Both the position numbers and the translations under genes were made by a program. A stretch of DNA of 64,000 nucleotides from Aselliscus stoliczkanus (lineage: Eukaryota > Chordata > Mammalia > Chiroptera > Hipposideridae): contig CM066730.1 in the NCBI GenBank assembly GCA_033961575.1, forward strand, positions 131,568,023 to 131,632,022. Direction: 5' to 3'. The notes under the pieces are model-generated. The model worked only from the letters and a program-made list of their open reading frames with translations. It was not told the origin of the DNA and made no database searches. Of this stretch, positions 35,642 through 48,760 are shown piece by piece (positions within the stretch are counted from its first letter, which is position 1; each line of letters opens with the position of its first letter).

Positions 35642-35863
35642 TATATATGTGGTCTTAATTCAGTAGAATCTGGGCTGTTAAGCCCCTTGGTTTCAGTGTT
35701 CTCTGGACATGTCTGAAGATCTGGTGGAATTAGTATCCTAGGATCTGATTACATGAAAGACCTTGGCACCGTCTTTAACTCAAGGGAAGGGAATGTCATG
35801 GCACAGAAGTGTGGCTTAAGCACAACAGGCCAGGATAAAGGAAGAGAAATGATTATGAATATA

Positions 35864-37106
35864 TTGGGTCTTCGGAAAAGTCATGATGCATGTTTGCAAC
35901 AGAAGGCACTAGTTCATTTTTGGAAGTACTAGAGTCATTCGCATCTATGTTATTGCTATGTCATTTGACAGCTGACAGCTCTAGCTTCATTCTAAAAAAA
36001 AAATATTGAGCAATTTGGTTGAGTTTTGGAGATTTTACAACAAGTTGAAGATGGAAGACCAAACTGCACTTTTGTCATATTTTACTGTTTTACTTCCATA
36101 AAGGGAAGAACGCACATCAAGCTTGTGAAAAGTTGCATAAAGTTTATGGTGACAATGCTCTACAAGAACGTCAGTGCCAATGATGGTTCACGAAATTCTG
36201 TGCTGGTGATTTTGATCTCAACGACGCTCCTCAGTCAGGGAGGCCCACTGAGATTGACGAGGACAAAATAAAGGCATGGATCGAGTCAAACCCATGTTAC
36301 ACAACACGAGAGATCGCAGAAACATTGAACATCCATCATTCAAGCATTCGCAACCACCTGAAGAAGCTGGGAATATGTAAGCAAGCTCGATATTTGGGTT
36401 CCACATGAACTCAAAGAAGTTCATTTGACGGTGCATATAAATATCTGCAATAGGCTCATTAAACGTGAGGAAAACCATCCTTGTTTTGAAGCGACTGACA
36501 ACAATGTGGTGCGCAAATGGTTTTGGTCCTGATGTGATGATTCGCCTCAAACGACATTGAAAGCAGACATTCCTCAGAGGAAGGTTATGCTCTCAGTGTG
36601 GTGGGATTTTAAAGGTGTCATGTTTTTCGAGCTCCTACCAAGGAACCAAACAATCAATTCAAATGTGTACTGTCAGCAATTGGACAGTTTGAACGAATCC
36701 ATCATCTAGAAACATCCAGAGCTCATTAATTGTAAAGGAGTTGTATTCCATTGTGACAATGCAAGACCACACACAAGTTTGATCACCCATCAAAAATTAT
36801 TGGAGCTTGGATGGGCTGTGTTGCCACACCCACCATACTCGCCTGACCTTGCGCCATCAGACTTCCACTTGTTTCACTCTCTTGCAAACTCCTTGTGTGG
36901 TATAACATTCAATTCAGATGAGGCTGTAAATCAGCACATTGTTCAGTTCCTTCTATGAATGAGGAATTATGAAGCTCACTGAAAGATGGTAAAAGGTTAT
37001 TGAACAAAATGGGCAATATAGCATTGATTGATCTTTGTTCTTTATATAAATAAATGACCTTTGAAAAACATAGACAAAATACATCATGACTTTTCCTAAG
37101 ACTCAA
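35864..37106 (+). mobile_element. Mariner transposon with decayed transposase
   Basis: A 1,243-bp element between TA dinucleotides. Ends ttgggtcttcggaaaagtca and, in reverse complement, ttgagtcttaggaaaagtca are inverted repeats. The transposase is readable in pieces: SGRPTEIDEDKIKAWIESNP, TTREIAETLNIHHSSIRNHL and WWDFKGVMFFELLP. The catalytic-region motif HCDNARPHT and PPYSPDLAPSDFHLF of the DD34D family can also be seen. It resembles the cecropia/Hsmar1 group. Premature stops and frameshifts make it a pseudogene. The C-terminal coding end precedes a short 3' UTR. Confidence 0.93.
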
Positions 37107-38030
37107 TAGCATTATTTCTGTCTGCCTGTCTATCACTCACATTATTAACTGGCTCAGCCCCCATGGATTCATGCCCTAGTCTTAGTGTGAGAGAGGTTCA
37201 ATAAACATCTGAGTAAATCTGAAGGGCCATTTCACAATGGTCTCTGTGGGACACTGAAGTGCAAGTGCCAGCAGCATTTATGACAACAACTCCTGTAGTG
37301 ACCTGAGACCAATCCCACCATAGACATCTGCATTCTCAACATCACATGTTAGCACTGACATCCACTGACAGCCACTAAGAGCTGTGGCAAAGGCTTGGGA
37401 AGATAGCAGAACTGTCACTTTTGACATTGCATGCACGGGAAATAATAGTATAGTTAAGACAACTTTGTAAATTGTCATTTCTCCCCAATAAAGCATATAT
37501 TTTTCACAAGATGACATGAAGCCAGAGTAGGAGAGGTGTCACAAGGCTAAGCTGAGAGTTTCTTCTGTCCCACATGATGTTGACTGGCACTCCAGGCATC
37601 TATGGCTCAATGGGTCTGGAATATCCATTGTGGTTCATTCGAAGGGCTGGCAGCTCGTGCTGGCTGGCATCTAGGAAATCAGCGGGAACTGTTGACCACA
37701 GTACCTCAGTTTTTCCCCCCATGGCTCCTCTGTGGCTGGTTTCCAAAAGGGAATATCCCAAGCAAAGAAATTGGAAGCTGCAGATATCTTAAGCACAACC
37801 TTAGAAATTACAGTGTCATTTCTGCCACATTCTACTCATTAAAACTGATCACTGGGCCAGCCCAGATTCAAAGTGGAAATGGCTTACATAAGGGTGTGAA
37901 TACTGGGAAGCATGGTTCATTGGGGGTCATCTTTACAAACGAGCTACTATGGCCAGAGAATGCAGTTTTGTGACTATTTTAATGATCCTGTTTTCTCTAC
38001 AGCTTATCCAGGAAACATATTATAGCTAAA
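37107..38030. other. Intergenic; old unassigned repeat about 37600-37965
   Basis: Text ataagggtgtgaatactggg, then ttcattgggggtcatcttta is the end of a common mammalian interspersed repeat. It possibly belongs to the same family as 32345-32760. Open frames here have no known product. Confidence 0.45.
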
Positions 38031-38034
38031 AATA

Positions 38035-38705
38035 TTATTCATTCATTCCTATATTCATTCATTTATTCAACAAATATTTAATTATCTAACATGCTAAACA
38101 CTGTTGTAGTAGTAAAGATATTAATATAAATATGACACAGTGAAATGAACACAGACATGGGAACAGAAAGATACAGCACCATGGAATAAGGGCTAGAAAA
38201 GAGGGGGGCAAGTGCCATGAGAGCACAGAAAAGAGGAGATGGAATAAAATGTAAGGGAAGGTTTTTTTTGCCTCAAAGGCAACAACTAAGTTGAGTTTGA
38301 AAAGATGCATAGGAGAGGCATTCCCAGAAGGAGCAGCATAACAAAGCAGAATAAGGAGTGTTTAGGAACCTGAGGGGAGTAGCCAGTGAGCTTGTCAAGG
38401 ATCTTGTAGCCCATGTTGAAGCATTTGGACATTATCTGGCGGAGAATGGGAAGCCGTTTAAAAAACGTAAGTAAGAACAGGGCATTGATATAGTATTATT
38501 TTAGAAGGGTTACTCTAGCAGCACTGTGTAGTATGGATTGAGAATGGTGCTAAGAAGATTAGTTGTTTATAAGGCCCAATTAGAGAAATAATGAGGGCTT
38601 AGCCTAAGACACTGTGGGAAGGACAAAGAAGAAGAATTAAGGAGGAATGAGAAGATCTGGTGATTGATTGGATAGGGATAGTGAAGGAGAAGGAGGAAGT
38701 TTGGG
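38035..38705 (-). repeat. L2 remnant, antisense
   Basis: Starts attcattcatttattcaaca, the antisense L2 tail. Later gcagcataacaaagcagaa, aggatcttgtagcccatgtt and ggttactctagcagcactgt follow the antisense L2 ORF2 order. Confidence 0.75.
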
Positions 38706-39093
38706 GCAGGTTGCTTGTATTAGTCAGGATAGGCTAGGGGTAGCTACAATAACAACAAACCCCCTAATCTCCAGAGATTAACACAAAGACATTTTTTTTT
38801 CTTGTGCAGTGTCTCCTCCATCTTGTAGCTCTGCCATCTTCTCGACTTCATGACCTCTAAGTTTGCCACAACTGAGGAAAAAAAAAAGATTGAGAGGAAC
38901 ACCATTTCTTTGTGAGAGGAACACAAATGCCTTGGTCTGGAAGAGACATACATCACTTTCATTCCCATTGGCCAGAAATAGGTAGATAGCCCCAACCTAA
39001 TTCCAAGTGAAGTGAGAAAATGTTTAGAAACATATAGATATTTGGTACTATTATCATTAACAGTGTGGATTAGCAGTATGGTCTCTGAAAATA
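38706..39093. other. Old unassigned repeat, about 38715-39000
   Basis: gtattagtcaggataggcta and, near the end, cccattggccagaaataggt are typical of a common old mammalian repeat. I cannot assign it. Confidence 0.45.
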
Positions 39094-39328
39094 CCGGGGG
39101 TGCCAAAAAAAGTATACAAGTGGACACTGTGGTCCCCATTGCTCAAGCAGTAGTTCGCCTAATCAGAAGTGTCTGGACGCTGATGGTAACAACTTTGAGC
39201 ATCTCTTGTAATTGCAGAAGTCAAACATGACTTGTAGTCATCTTTTGTTATCGTTATATGTTGCATGTTATAATTTTAATAGTTTTTTCCTTTCTTAAAA
39301 TGTGTATACATTTTTTTGGCACCCTCTG
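39094..39328. mobile_element. Mariner/Tc1-type MITE, 235 bp
   Basis: Flanked by TA on both sides. Left end ccgggggtgccaaaaaaagt and right end, in reverse complement, cagagggtgccaaaaaaatg form inverted repeats of about 27 bp including gtatacaa/gtatacac. It has no coding capacity. Confidence 0.88.
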
Positions 39329-39339
39329 TATACTGCCTG

Positions 39340-39525
39340 AGCTCAAATCCCAGGTCCTGTACTTAGTAGCCATGTAGCTGTGGACAAGTCTCTGCTTCCC
39401 AGTTGTAAAATGGTATTAACAATAGTATTTACCTCATAGTTTTGTTTTGAGCATTAAATAAGATAAAACACACAAAAGACTTAATGCCTGGGACAAGGTC
39501 GGCACTCAATTAAAAATATTATTAT
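39340..39525 (+). repeat. MIR SINE
   Basis: gagctcaaatcccaggtcct, gtagctgtggacaagtctct, gagcattaaataagataaaa and cggcactcaattaaaaatat follow the MIR order. ATT and AGT/ACT triplet repeats follow to 39556. Confidence 0.8.
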
Positions 39526-39559
39526 TAGTAGTAGTACTAGTACTAGTACTAGTAGTCAA

Positions 39560-40015
39560 ATTAAAATGATTCCAATATTTCTTTCTCAAGGACCAGGTGA
39601 AAGGGATAATGGGGATGGGATGGATCACATTTGAGAAGAGATATAAATTAACTTGTGGATATGTTGAATTTGCAATGCTGGATGTACCTCCAGTAGAGAT
39701 GTTTAGTAAGCAATCACAAAATGAAATGTGGGAAATATGAAATTTCATATTTCAAAAATCACAAAATGAAACTTCAGGGGGAAATAGGGCTGGAAATAAA
39801 ATCTAAAAATCATTGGTAAGGAGATGACTTAAACTTTGGGAATGAGTGAAATGGCCTAGGGGAAGTGCCTAGCTTGAGGGAGAATACAACTTTGAAGGCA
39901 GAACCCTGGATCATACCAACATTGAAGAAGAAAGAGGAGAAAGAAGAGACCACATTGAATCAGTAAGAGGTGGCCAAAAGGAAGTAAAAGGGGAGTTTGA
40001 CAGAATATCATTCCT
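39560..40015 (-). repeat. L2 remnant, antisense
   Basis: Plus-strand ggatatgttgaatttgcaat, ggatgtacctccagtagaga and ccctggatcataccaacatt correspond to antisense L2 ORF2. Diverged. Confidence 0.6.
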
Positions 40016-42489
40016 TTTAGAATTAATAACAATTTATCAATATTTAATTTTACATTTAGTTCAAAGATAATGGTATTTGATACAACCTTTAAATTTAATC
40101 AGTAAGATTTTAAGTAAATCATTCTAAGTAGCTTATGAGGAAACATTTAGAAATATGAATATTTATGTTTATAATACAAAAGTGAATCCATAAGAGTGGT
40201 TGCAGTTATCAGCATTTATAATAATTTTTTTGTCAGCATTTTATTAGGAAAACAAAACCTCTCTTGCTAAAAAAAGATCTTCCTGTTTCTATAAGGAATG
40301 CCAATGTAAAGAGACAAATCAGGCTTCAGTAGCAGCAAAAAGTGAGGAAACATACAAAGTAAGAAAGTGGCATAAGTATTAACCCACTAGTTTCACTGCA
40401 CTGTAATAGTAATTTCATGAACCCCTAATAGATATAAAGATGGGCAGGGGGTGTGGGACAAGGGAAACATTAGAGAAAGAGTCTTTCTGAAAACTTATAG
40501 TAACAATAGCTTAATCTCCAACTGGAAATTTTGGGGAAATTGTTTTTCAGCTATTATCATGAGATATTTGGTGTCATTTCAAGTCATTATTATTAAACTT
40601 TAAAAAATGTCAACCTCCTAAACTTTGGTATACTGCCACCAAGTGGTAGGAAGTTTATAAAAGTAAGAGAATTTTGATCTGTATCTTTTCCCTGTAATAA
40701 ACCATAATCCTGTGTATAATAGCTTTCCGTGAATTCTGTGAGTTCTTCTAGCTAATTATTGAACCTGATGGTTCAAAATTGTTATCAGAAGTAAGGGTGG
40801 TCTTGGGGAATGTACCCTGTACGAGTATCTTTGTGGTTGGCCTAAACTCCTTACAGTTCTAAAAATTCTGCAGATATTTACTTTCTTTGCTTTCTTATAT
40901 CATACAGTTTATTTTTAAAGAAGTTGTATACTTTTTAAAATAAAACTCTCATTAGGTTCATCTATATTCATCTATAAGAGGTTCATGAACTCATTCAGTA
41001 AATACCCGTTGAATTTAACTGAAAGCAATGAACATAGGAAAGAATCCATTTGAATTGTTTTGGTGTATATTTTACCAAACTTTTTTAATTAGAGAGAAAA
41101 TACTTTGTGTAATATTTTGTATAAAATACTTTGCCTAATTCTAATTGTATGATGTTGGGCAAATCACATAATGTTTTTGTTTGATGATTTCTAAAATTGA
41201 AGATAATACCTTTTCATAGATAATATTTAAAGATTAAGAATTAATGAAGGATGAAGTGAGATATATTATTAAAAATTTCTTGTCTATACATGACATATAG
41301 TATGCATTCCATGAGTATTAACTGAGATAATGATATTCTAAGAATTTTTTATGATTCATGCTTTATAAATTTTATTGACTAAAAATTGGTGTGAGACTAA
41401 CATTTCTGAACCCAGTAAGTTCTCCTTTAAGAAGCTAATTTTGCCTTTGTACAAACTTATGAGGGAAAGGCATTATATTAGGCAAATAAAGACTATCAGC
41501 TAGATTCTAGTTACCAACTCTATGCAAATCATTGTATTTGAATGGACATGTTTTTAAAAATGTGATAGAATTAAACTTCCTTATACTTTTATTGTTATAG
41601 TTCTTATATTTTAATAAATATGTGGCACAAATTGATTCCAATTGTTAACTAAAATTCCAAAAGAAATTAAAAGAGAGTTTTACTCATATATGACCTGTCA
41701 ATCAGGGACATAGTCCGCAGTATGAACCGAGGACTTGTTCCAAAATGGAGGGGATAGAGCTAGGTTTTTAAAGGCAAAAATTGCAAGAAGCTGATGATCA
41801 ATGAGATGGATTGCTAGGGGGAAACAAGACCAGAAACTTACATTATTTGTTTTCTTATAGGTGTGGGCAACTGGACTTTTCAGAGGTCAGCTGAATCAGT
41901 GGTCAGCAAGTGGGGCTGTGATACAAGAACAATGGGTACCATATGATTAGGAATCTGTGAACGTCCTAGTTCCAGTTCAGGCTCATAGAACAACAGCTTT
42001 TGGATTACTTATCAACAGGAATCAAACAGCACAAAGAGACCGTTTGTTTCTGCAGGCAGTTTCCAAGTCCAAGGAACAGAGTCAAGCTCTGTAAGCAGCC
42101 TCAGAGTTTAAATTGCCAAAATCCAAATGCTGGGCCACACAGTATGATATTAAAGTTCTTAAAAGTCCTCACAATGTTTTCATGCATTGACTGTGAATGA
42201 CAATTTCTAGCCAAATTTTAATTACAACATAGCTACGACCACTTTCTTTTGCAAACGTTCTGCCATTGTCACTAGCATGGAGTTGTGCTGTGATGATTAA
42301 TTCTGTTTTTTAAACACTTTCATTTCTACTTTGATTTGCATGAGATAAGGTGCATTTCTGAAATGCATACCAACATAGCTCTTGACTAAAAATCAATTGA
42401 TGTTGTAGAAATGTCCCACCACTCTTGATCAAATCGAGAATGTTTTCAAGTCAGTCGTTTTTAGATTACATTTTGTGATGCATGTATGA

Positions 42490-42524
<35 letters not shown>

Positions 42525-42889
42525 AAACCTGCTATGCAACTTGTAAAATACAAGGGTGATCTTACTAATCACATGGGCAGTTTCTTGGCTTTAGGACTAA
42601 GAATGGGTATTTTTTTTTTGTCATAAATTATGAAAGCAATCTTTCACCAAATATTCAAGTATAGGCTGTCAATGTCCGTTCAGAGCTGCAAGATGCATGG
42701 AAGTTTTAAGCTCCTTTTTGAAATTCTGCTTTTCCGGGAAAGTACAAAAGGAAGAAGAAAATAAATAGAAGCAAAGTCACTGCTCCCCAGTTTTTTTCAC
42801 TTCATATTCTCTTTTCCTTAACCTCTCTCTCCTTCCACTCTTTCAGCATAATAGTTTTTATTTCCATAAGTATTTGGTTAGTCATTTTA
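40016..42889. other. Intergenic, no gene seen; (TG)n at 42495-42523
   Basis: AT-rich, with no exon and no clearly assignable transposon. The segment 41690-42130 is less AT-rich and possibly an old LTR, family unknown. A TG microsatellite of about 14 units is present. Confidence 0.4.
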
Positions 42890-43739
42890 GCTCTTAGTGA
42901 CAAAAGTATGTGGGCGAACCCCTCCAAGGAGAGACAACCTTGCTCTCAAGACCTGTTCAAGGTAGGTAAAGCTTGGAAAACTCTTTCTATGGACACAGGG
43001 CATGTTGTAAGGGGACTAAAGAAGAGAAACAATACAACTGCCAGAACTAGAAGAGAAAAGAAAGAAGTAGATTCAGTTTGGGGACGCGTAGTGTGGGATG
43101 GAGATGGGAGGCAGGTCTCAGAGTTTCCTCCAGGTCCTTTGAAAAAGTCTTTCCCTCTTCTATACTTAGTGTTAAAGTATATCCTCAATTTTGCCCCCAG
43201 TTTTGGCTTCCCAGAAAAGGACAGTAGGCATAAAGTGTTGGACTTGGGCACCTTATTTTTCATGTGCCTCGGTACATGCTCAGTGGGTCCTCTCGTGGTG
43301 GTGCCAAGGGGATGGTGAATTGTGTGTTGGGGGGCAGGATATGAGGTGGGAGCTGGCTGGAGGCTGCATAATCGGTGCATTGAAACTTGCCAGGACAGAA
43401 TGCGTTGGTGGGAGTCGATCACTCCTGCAATAATTGTGGTGTGACTTGATTTCAAGCTTGCCTATGGGATCTTCCAATTGCTATCTGAGTGGTTGCTCAC
43501 AATTATACTCCCCAGAGCATCATACTTTTAAAACATCCTTGATATTTTTCCTTAGAAGCTTCACATCCAACCTCATGTTGGTGACAAGCAAATTTTTGTG
43601 AAGTTTCAAAATGAAGAGTACATTTTCTGTCCCTCTCTCACCACAAAGGGAGACAAGAAAATGCATGGTATGGATCTAAGGTTTAATAGTTAAATCTTCT
43701 AATAATGAGCTTTTAAATTCATTCTCATGATTTGTGGGC
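42890..43739. other. GC-richer segment with open frames on both strands
   Basis: About 42908-43455 has a 136-codon plus frame (MWANPSKERQPC...) and a 169-codon minus frame. Neither resembles a protein I know. A good donor (ttcaaggtaggt) lies at 42961 and an acceptor-like tcattttag ends at 42889. A small noncoding exon 42890-42960 is therefore conceivable but unsupported by anything else here. Confidence 0.3.
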
Positions 43740-44122
43740 TGTATTGGTTCACTAGGGCTTCCATAACAAAAAAAGCACAGACTGGATAGTTTAAACAACA
43801 GAAGTTTATTCTTCACAGTTCTGGAGGCTCGAACTTCACAATCAAGGTGACTGCGAGGCTAGTTTCTTAGGCCTCTCTCTTTGGCTTGCAGGTGGCCACC
43901 TTCTCACTGTGTCCTCCTGTGGTCTTTCCTCTGTGTCTATTGTCTGTGTCCTAATCTCTTCTTATCAAGTCATATTGGATTAAGGCCCGCTTTAATGGTC
44001 ATTTAACTTAACTGCCTCTTTAAAATAAAGGCTCTACCTCCAAAGACAGCCACATTCTGAGGTACTGGGTGTTAGGACTTCAACATATGAATTCTGTGGG
44101 GGGACACAATTCAGCCCATAAA
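43740..44122 (-). mobile_element. Solitary MaLR (MLT1-like) LTR
   Basis: The plus strand is the reverse complement of a MaLR-type LTR: tcactagggcttccataaca, acagttctggaggctcg, ccttctcactgtgtcctcct and ggacacaattcagcccataa. No internal retroviral-like sequence adjoins it. It is an old, non-coding remnant. Confidence 0.8.
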
Positions 44123-45000
44123 TAGGCATGTATCAATATTTTAGACATACAAAAAAGGATTCTCTGTGTCTGTACTTGGAATGTGAGGTGAAGAAATTCA
44201 GCCAATTATCTCACTAAGTAAAAAGTAAAAGTAATCATTTAACACTGAGTGCTTGCTATGTATTCCATGCTATGTTTGGTGGACTGTGTAAGATAAAAGT
44301 GTAAGAGGCCTTGCCTTCAAGGAGTAAACATTTGAACTGATAAAGCCAGATAATGAAAGTAAGTTTTAATTGAAGCTTCCATTTTCTAGATAATTGCTCA
44401 GTCCTGCTCTTTAATTTGTGAATTTAGAGCCTCTTTTAGTTTTCCTGAATTTTTCCTGAGCCTGTAAAAGGAGACGTTTAGAACTTGCTGAAGAAGACTT
44501 CTTGGCAGAGCCTATTATATGTTGGCAGCATTAGGTGTTTGTTTGTTTGCTTTAATTGTTTTCCTTCCCAAAGGTCCTAACTGTTAAAATGAAGTAGTGC
44601 CCTGCTCTTAAAAGTAACTTTTTATTTGATATTGTTATTTTTAGTAATGACTTAGCCTCTGATGTGCTCATATGCTGGCCTTGCGATCTTGAAATTGTTT
44701 GTTGATGTAGCCAAGTCTTTGCAGTGAGGCCTGTGGGTAATTTATGGTGAGTGTGATTGGGAATTTTATTCTGTCCTAGTTGGCAAGCTCTCTTTTTCAT
44801 TGTGTTCTCTTTCAAAAAGCTGTCATTACTGAGCCAGTAATTAAGAACATAAATCCAAGTTTTCTTTGAAAAAAATTTTACTGAATTTAGATTTGGCAAG
44901 AACCACATTTTATAGTAATTCACTCAATTTCATGTTTCATCCCCCAATAAATCATCATGAATTAATGTCATCTATTACAGATAAGCTGGGATCACTCTTC
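44123..45000. other. Intergenic; short L2 tail near 44235
   Basis: gagtgcttgctatgtattcc near 44245 is an antisense L2 tail. The rest is unrecognised. Confidence 0.4.
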
Positions 45001-45800
45001 CTAAAATGCTATAATCAGAGACATCTCCAAATTAAATTGTAGTTTGCAGATCCCAGTTAGGTGTAAAACCCTTTGTCTGGTGGATTCAAAGATGGATAAT
45101 TCAGTTGTTGCTTTCAATGAGCTTTCAACACAGTGAGAAAGAGATTTGTCAAAGAGGGACTCTCTGTAGCACAATATGCCAAGTTCTGTAGTGAGGGAAA
45201 AAGTACAATAGACACACACAAGAAAAAGAGATTGTCACCAGAACAAGGAATGAGAGGATGTCAAAGAAAGTTTCACAAAAGAGCCTGTACACTAGTATTT
45301 GATAAAGAGTAGGCTTTTGACAGAAGATATAAGGAGAAAACATTTCAAGTGGAAGGAAAAGCATGAGTGAAAGACATACCTGAGAAAAGGGCAGGATGTG
45401 TCCAGGGACTGGGAGTAGTATCGGAAGAAGACGGGACATGATGGGAGATTAACTAGAAGAGTGGAGTGAGCCCGATTCTGGACTGTCTTTTCTTAAAATA
45501 CCTTGTATGTCATCTGAAAAGTTTACGTGTTGTTCTGTGATTAATGGGGAGCAAGGCAAAGTTTGCGGCCTGGAGCTAGATTTGATCAGCGTTGTTTTTT
45601 GAAGGAACACAGCTCTGATGACATTTTGAAGGATCAGCATTTGAGGGATTAGGAGGAAAGTTGGGGGTAGGAAAATTAGGGAGTATAGTGCAATAACTCA
45701 AGGGAGAGGAAGTGAAAACTTGAAGGCCTGAAGGAAGACAATGGCAATGGAAATGAAAGTAAGGACCGGAAAGGTGTTGTCCAATTATAGTCAGTGTTGC
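45001..45800 (-). repeat. L2 remnant, antisense
   Basis: ttgctttcaatgagctttca, aaaggaaaagcatgagtga and ggattaggaggaaagttggg follow the antisense L2 layout. Strongly diverged. Confidence 0.5.
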
Positions 45801-46655
45801 CTCCCTGTTCATGGAATTAGTGAAAGACTGTTGACTCATTCTAACCTCCAGATTCTATGAGTTAGTCTTCTCTGACCACATAAGGACCCTACATTCCAGA
45901 AGAGAGCATTTCCTCACAACTGTAAGTACACATAAGAAAGCTTTGGATATATCTCTCTACATATTTAAGAAGTGAAATCATCTCTCCCATTCTGATTAAT
46001 ATATCAATTGCAATGGGGATGACTAGATCTACTTACTTCAGCATAAACTACTTTTGTGGGTTTTTGTTTGTTTGTGTTTGTTTGTTTTGATGAATTTCCA
46101 ATATGGAGACATAGTAATGCTTATTAGGGTGGTCTCCCTAAATAGGGGGCCTATACTTGTGCTTTGTAGAACAATGAGTTTTAGTTTCTGTTAACTGAAC
46201 TCAGAATATGAATTAAATAGAAAATTGAGAAGTAAAACTATGAGAAAATTAGAGAAGGGAAGGAAACAAGATAATCAAATGACATGGCACATAGAAGATA
46301 CTGAATTCCTGTATTAAAATAGAACATCCTAACTTGCTGAATAAATTGTCATTATTTCCCAAGTTCCAAGGATTTAGAGTAATTGAAGAACTATGCCGTG
46401 AAGGTATCAAGTAGGCCATCAGACATAGGGACACCACTGGTGATTGCATGGTGACAGATATAGCAGAAAAAACACAAAATGATATACATATGGAGAACAT
46501 GCATTTTGCAATATTTGTACCTATCCTCATACAACTTATCCCTAAGTGGTAGTATATCATTACTTATGAGTATATTTACTTATTTTATTTACCAAACATT
46601 TATATGTCATTTACATTCTCTCAATTAAACCTTATAACAATCCCATGATGTACAT
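45801..46655. other. Intergenic, nothing recognised
   Basis: Contains a GTTT-rich stretch at 46060-46090. No exon seen. Confidence 0.35.
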
Positions 46656-46805
46656 AGTTTTACTATTCCCATTTCACAGATGGGGTAACACAGGGAGGTA
46701 ATTAGACCACAGTCACACAGCTGGTGAGTAGCAGAGCCCAGGATTCAAACCCAGGCAGCCTGACTTCAGAGTCCATGTTCTTAACCAGTATACTATGCTG
46801 CCATT
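46656..46805 (-). repeat. MIR SINE
   Basis: Antisense MIR core well preserved: cagtcacacagctggtgagt, aacccaggcagcctgacttc and ttcttaaccagtatactatg. Confidence 0.88.
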
Positions 46806-46974
46806 CTAAGTTTAAAGGTGGGAGAGAAAGCAATATTTTTTAATGCTATGGTTTGATCTAGAAGGACCACAACAGAGCATTGTCACAGATTTGTGTATTG
46901 TCATGAATGTAAATGAAGGCTAAAAGCAATCATAGCATTTACGGTTGCCTATTTCCTTTCTGACTGATGGTTAA

Positions 46975-48760
46975 TTAATTCATTTAGGTTGTTAGGTTTT
47001 AGGGGTACAAAGACGAATTAGACATGATCCCTGCCTTCAAGAAGCACTTTGTATAGAGGGGGAATAAAACAAGTACATATGTCAAATGCTTTAAAAGAGT
47101 GTGGTAAATACTAGGGTAGCAGTATACATAGGCTACATGTGAGCACAGACATTGGACATTTAAATCATAATGTATCAGGCAAAACTTGCCAGCAGAGGTA
47201 TTAATTTGTGTTGGGTCTTCAAGGATGAATAGGACTTAGAAATGTAAGGAATGGAAGAACAGCATTGTAGGGAGAGGGACCAGCAAAGGGAAAGCAACCA
47301 GCAAAGGAAAATATAATACATTTCAGGAACTGCAAGTTAATTAGGACTGGGATATCAAGTATACATGGGGCAGAGGTCAAACCAGGAGACTTGCATGATA
47401 AATCAAGGAACTTGACCTTTGTCCTGAAAGCTGTAGGTATGGGTTGAAGCTTTAATCACAGAGGCATGTGATTGTATTCTTCTTTAAAAAAAATAATAAT
47501 TCAGAGAAATGTGAAGGATAGAATGGATCAAATGTATAGATGTATTTTGACACTATTGCAATAATCCAGACAGCAAGTTAGAGAATCCTAAACTGAAGCA
47601 ATAGCAATGTGAATGGATAAGAGGACAAAACTAATATAAACAAATATGTTGAATACATCATATACAACAGAAAGTGATTGTGTATATTTAGAGAGAGGGT
47701 AAAGGAGTTTTCTAGGAGAGTGATGGCCAAATCCTGGTTTGGGAAACAGCTGCATTAGTATAGCTTTAAAAATATAGATCCCTACTCTTCTCCTGTAGAA
47801 ATCCTGACTTAGCAGGCCTGGGGTAGCAACTGGGAATCTGTATTATTTGAAACTTTTTGAGTTCATTCTGCAGTGTAATAGGATTAAGAACCATTACAAC
47901 TCCTGAATTTATGGGCTGGATGCCTAAGAGGTAACTGATATGTTAATAAAGATTGAAAGAGATTTTTGGCTGTGGGAGAGAAGGGTGGGTTTACTTTTAG
48001 ACCTACATTTGGGCTTCCTGTGGGAAATCTGGATTGAGCTAGGCATATAGGTTTGGACCTCAAAAGGAGATTTTGTTTGGAAATAGATGGTGGTTGATGA
48101 ACCATGGGTTTGGGAGGTCATCCTGAAGAATATATGGAATAATGGAAGAGATGCCTAAATACAGTAGTGACCTAAAGAGAAAGAGCAAGTTGAAGACACT
48201 GACAAGGAATTTTCAGAGAAGGTAAGATGATGTGATTGTTGTCAAATAAACCAAAAGCGGGGAGATCCATAGAAAGTAGTGGTTAACATTAGCAAAAGTT
48301 GTAAACACTCAAATATGGTAAAGAAGAGCAGAAAAGTGTCCACTAATTTATAAGACGATGACCCTGGTGCCCTATAAAAGCAGAATTAGTGGTATAGTTT
48401 AGAAGGAAGCCAAATGATGGTATATTGAGAAGGAAAAGGGATGTAAGAAATTAGAAACTCTGAAGTATAGACTGCTACTAAGAAATTTAGCAATAAAGGG
48501 AAGACGAGCGAGAATAATGGCTAGTAGTGTCAGGGGAAGAATTTTTTTTTTTTTAACAGAAGAGACATGAGCATGCTAAGGAGGAGAAATTGGTAAAGAA
48601 AAGAGATATAGGAGAGACAGGATAACCAATTCAAGTAACTCTTTAAGGAGGCCAGAGGTAGGAGAGTTTAAGGCATATTGGGAGGGATCAGCTTTGGATG
48701 GGAGAGGCAACACTTCCATTAAAATTAAAATATAGCTAAGATGGGAATGGATAGGGAAAA
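46975..48760 (-). repeat. L2 remnant, antisense, interrupted by MER5 at 47715-47900
   Basis: Opens with tacaaagacgaattagacat and cctgccttcaagaagcactt and continues as diverged antisense L2 (ttgacctttgtcctgaaagc, attgcaataatccagacag). The inserted MER5-like hAT piece reads tgggaaacagctgcattagt ... aggattaagaaccattac. Confidence 0.6.

Noticed and set aside
36026..36271. An intact-looking 81-codon frame inside the mariner
   Set aside because: It is a fragment of the decayed transposase read partly in the wrong frame. The gene is broken by stops and shifts.
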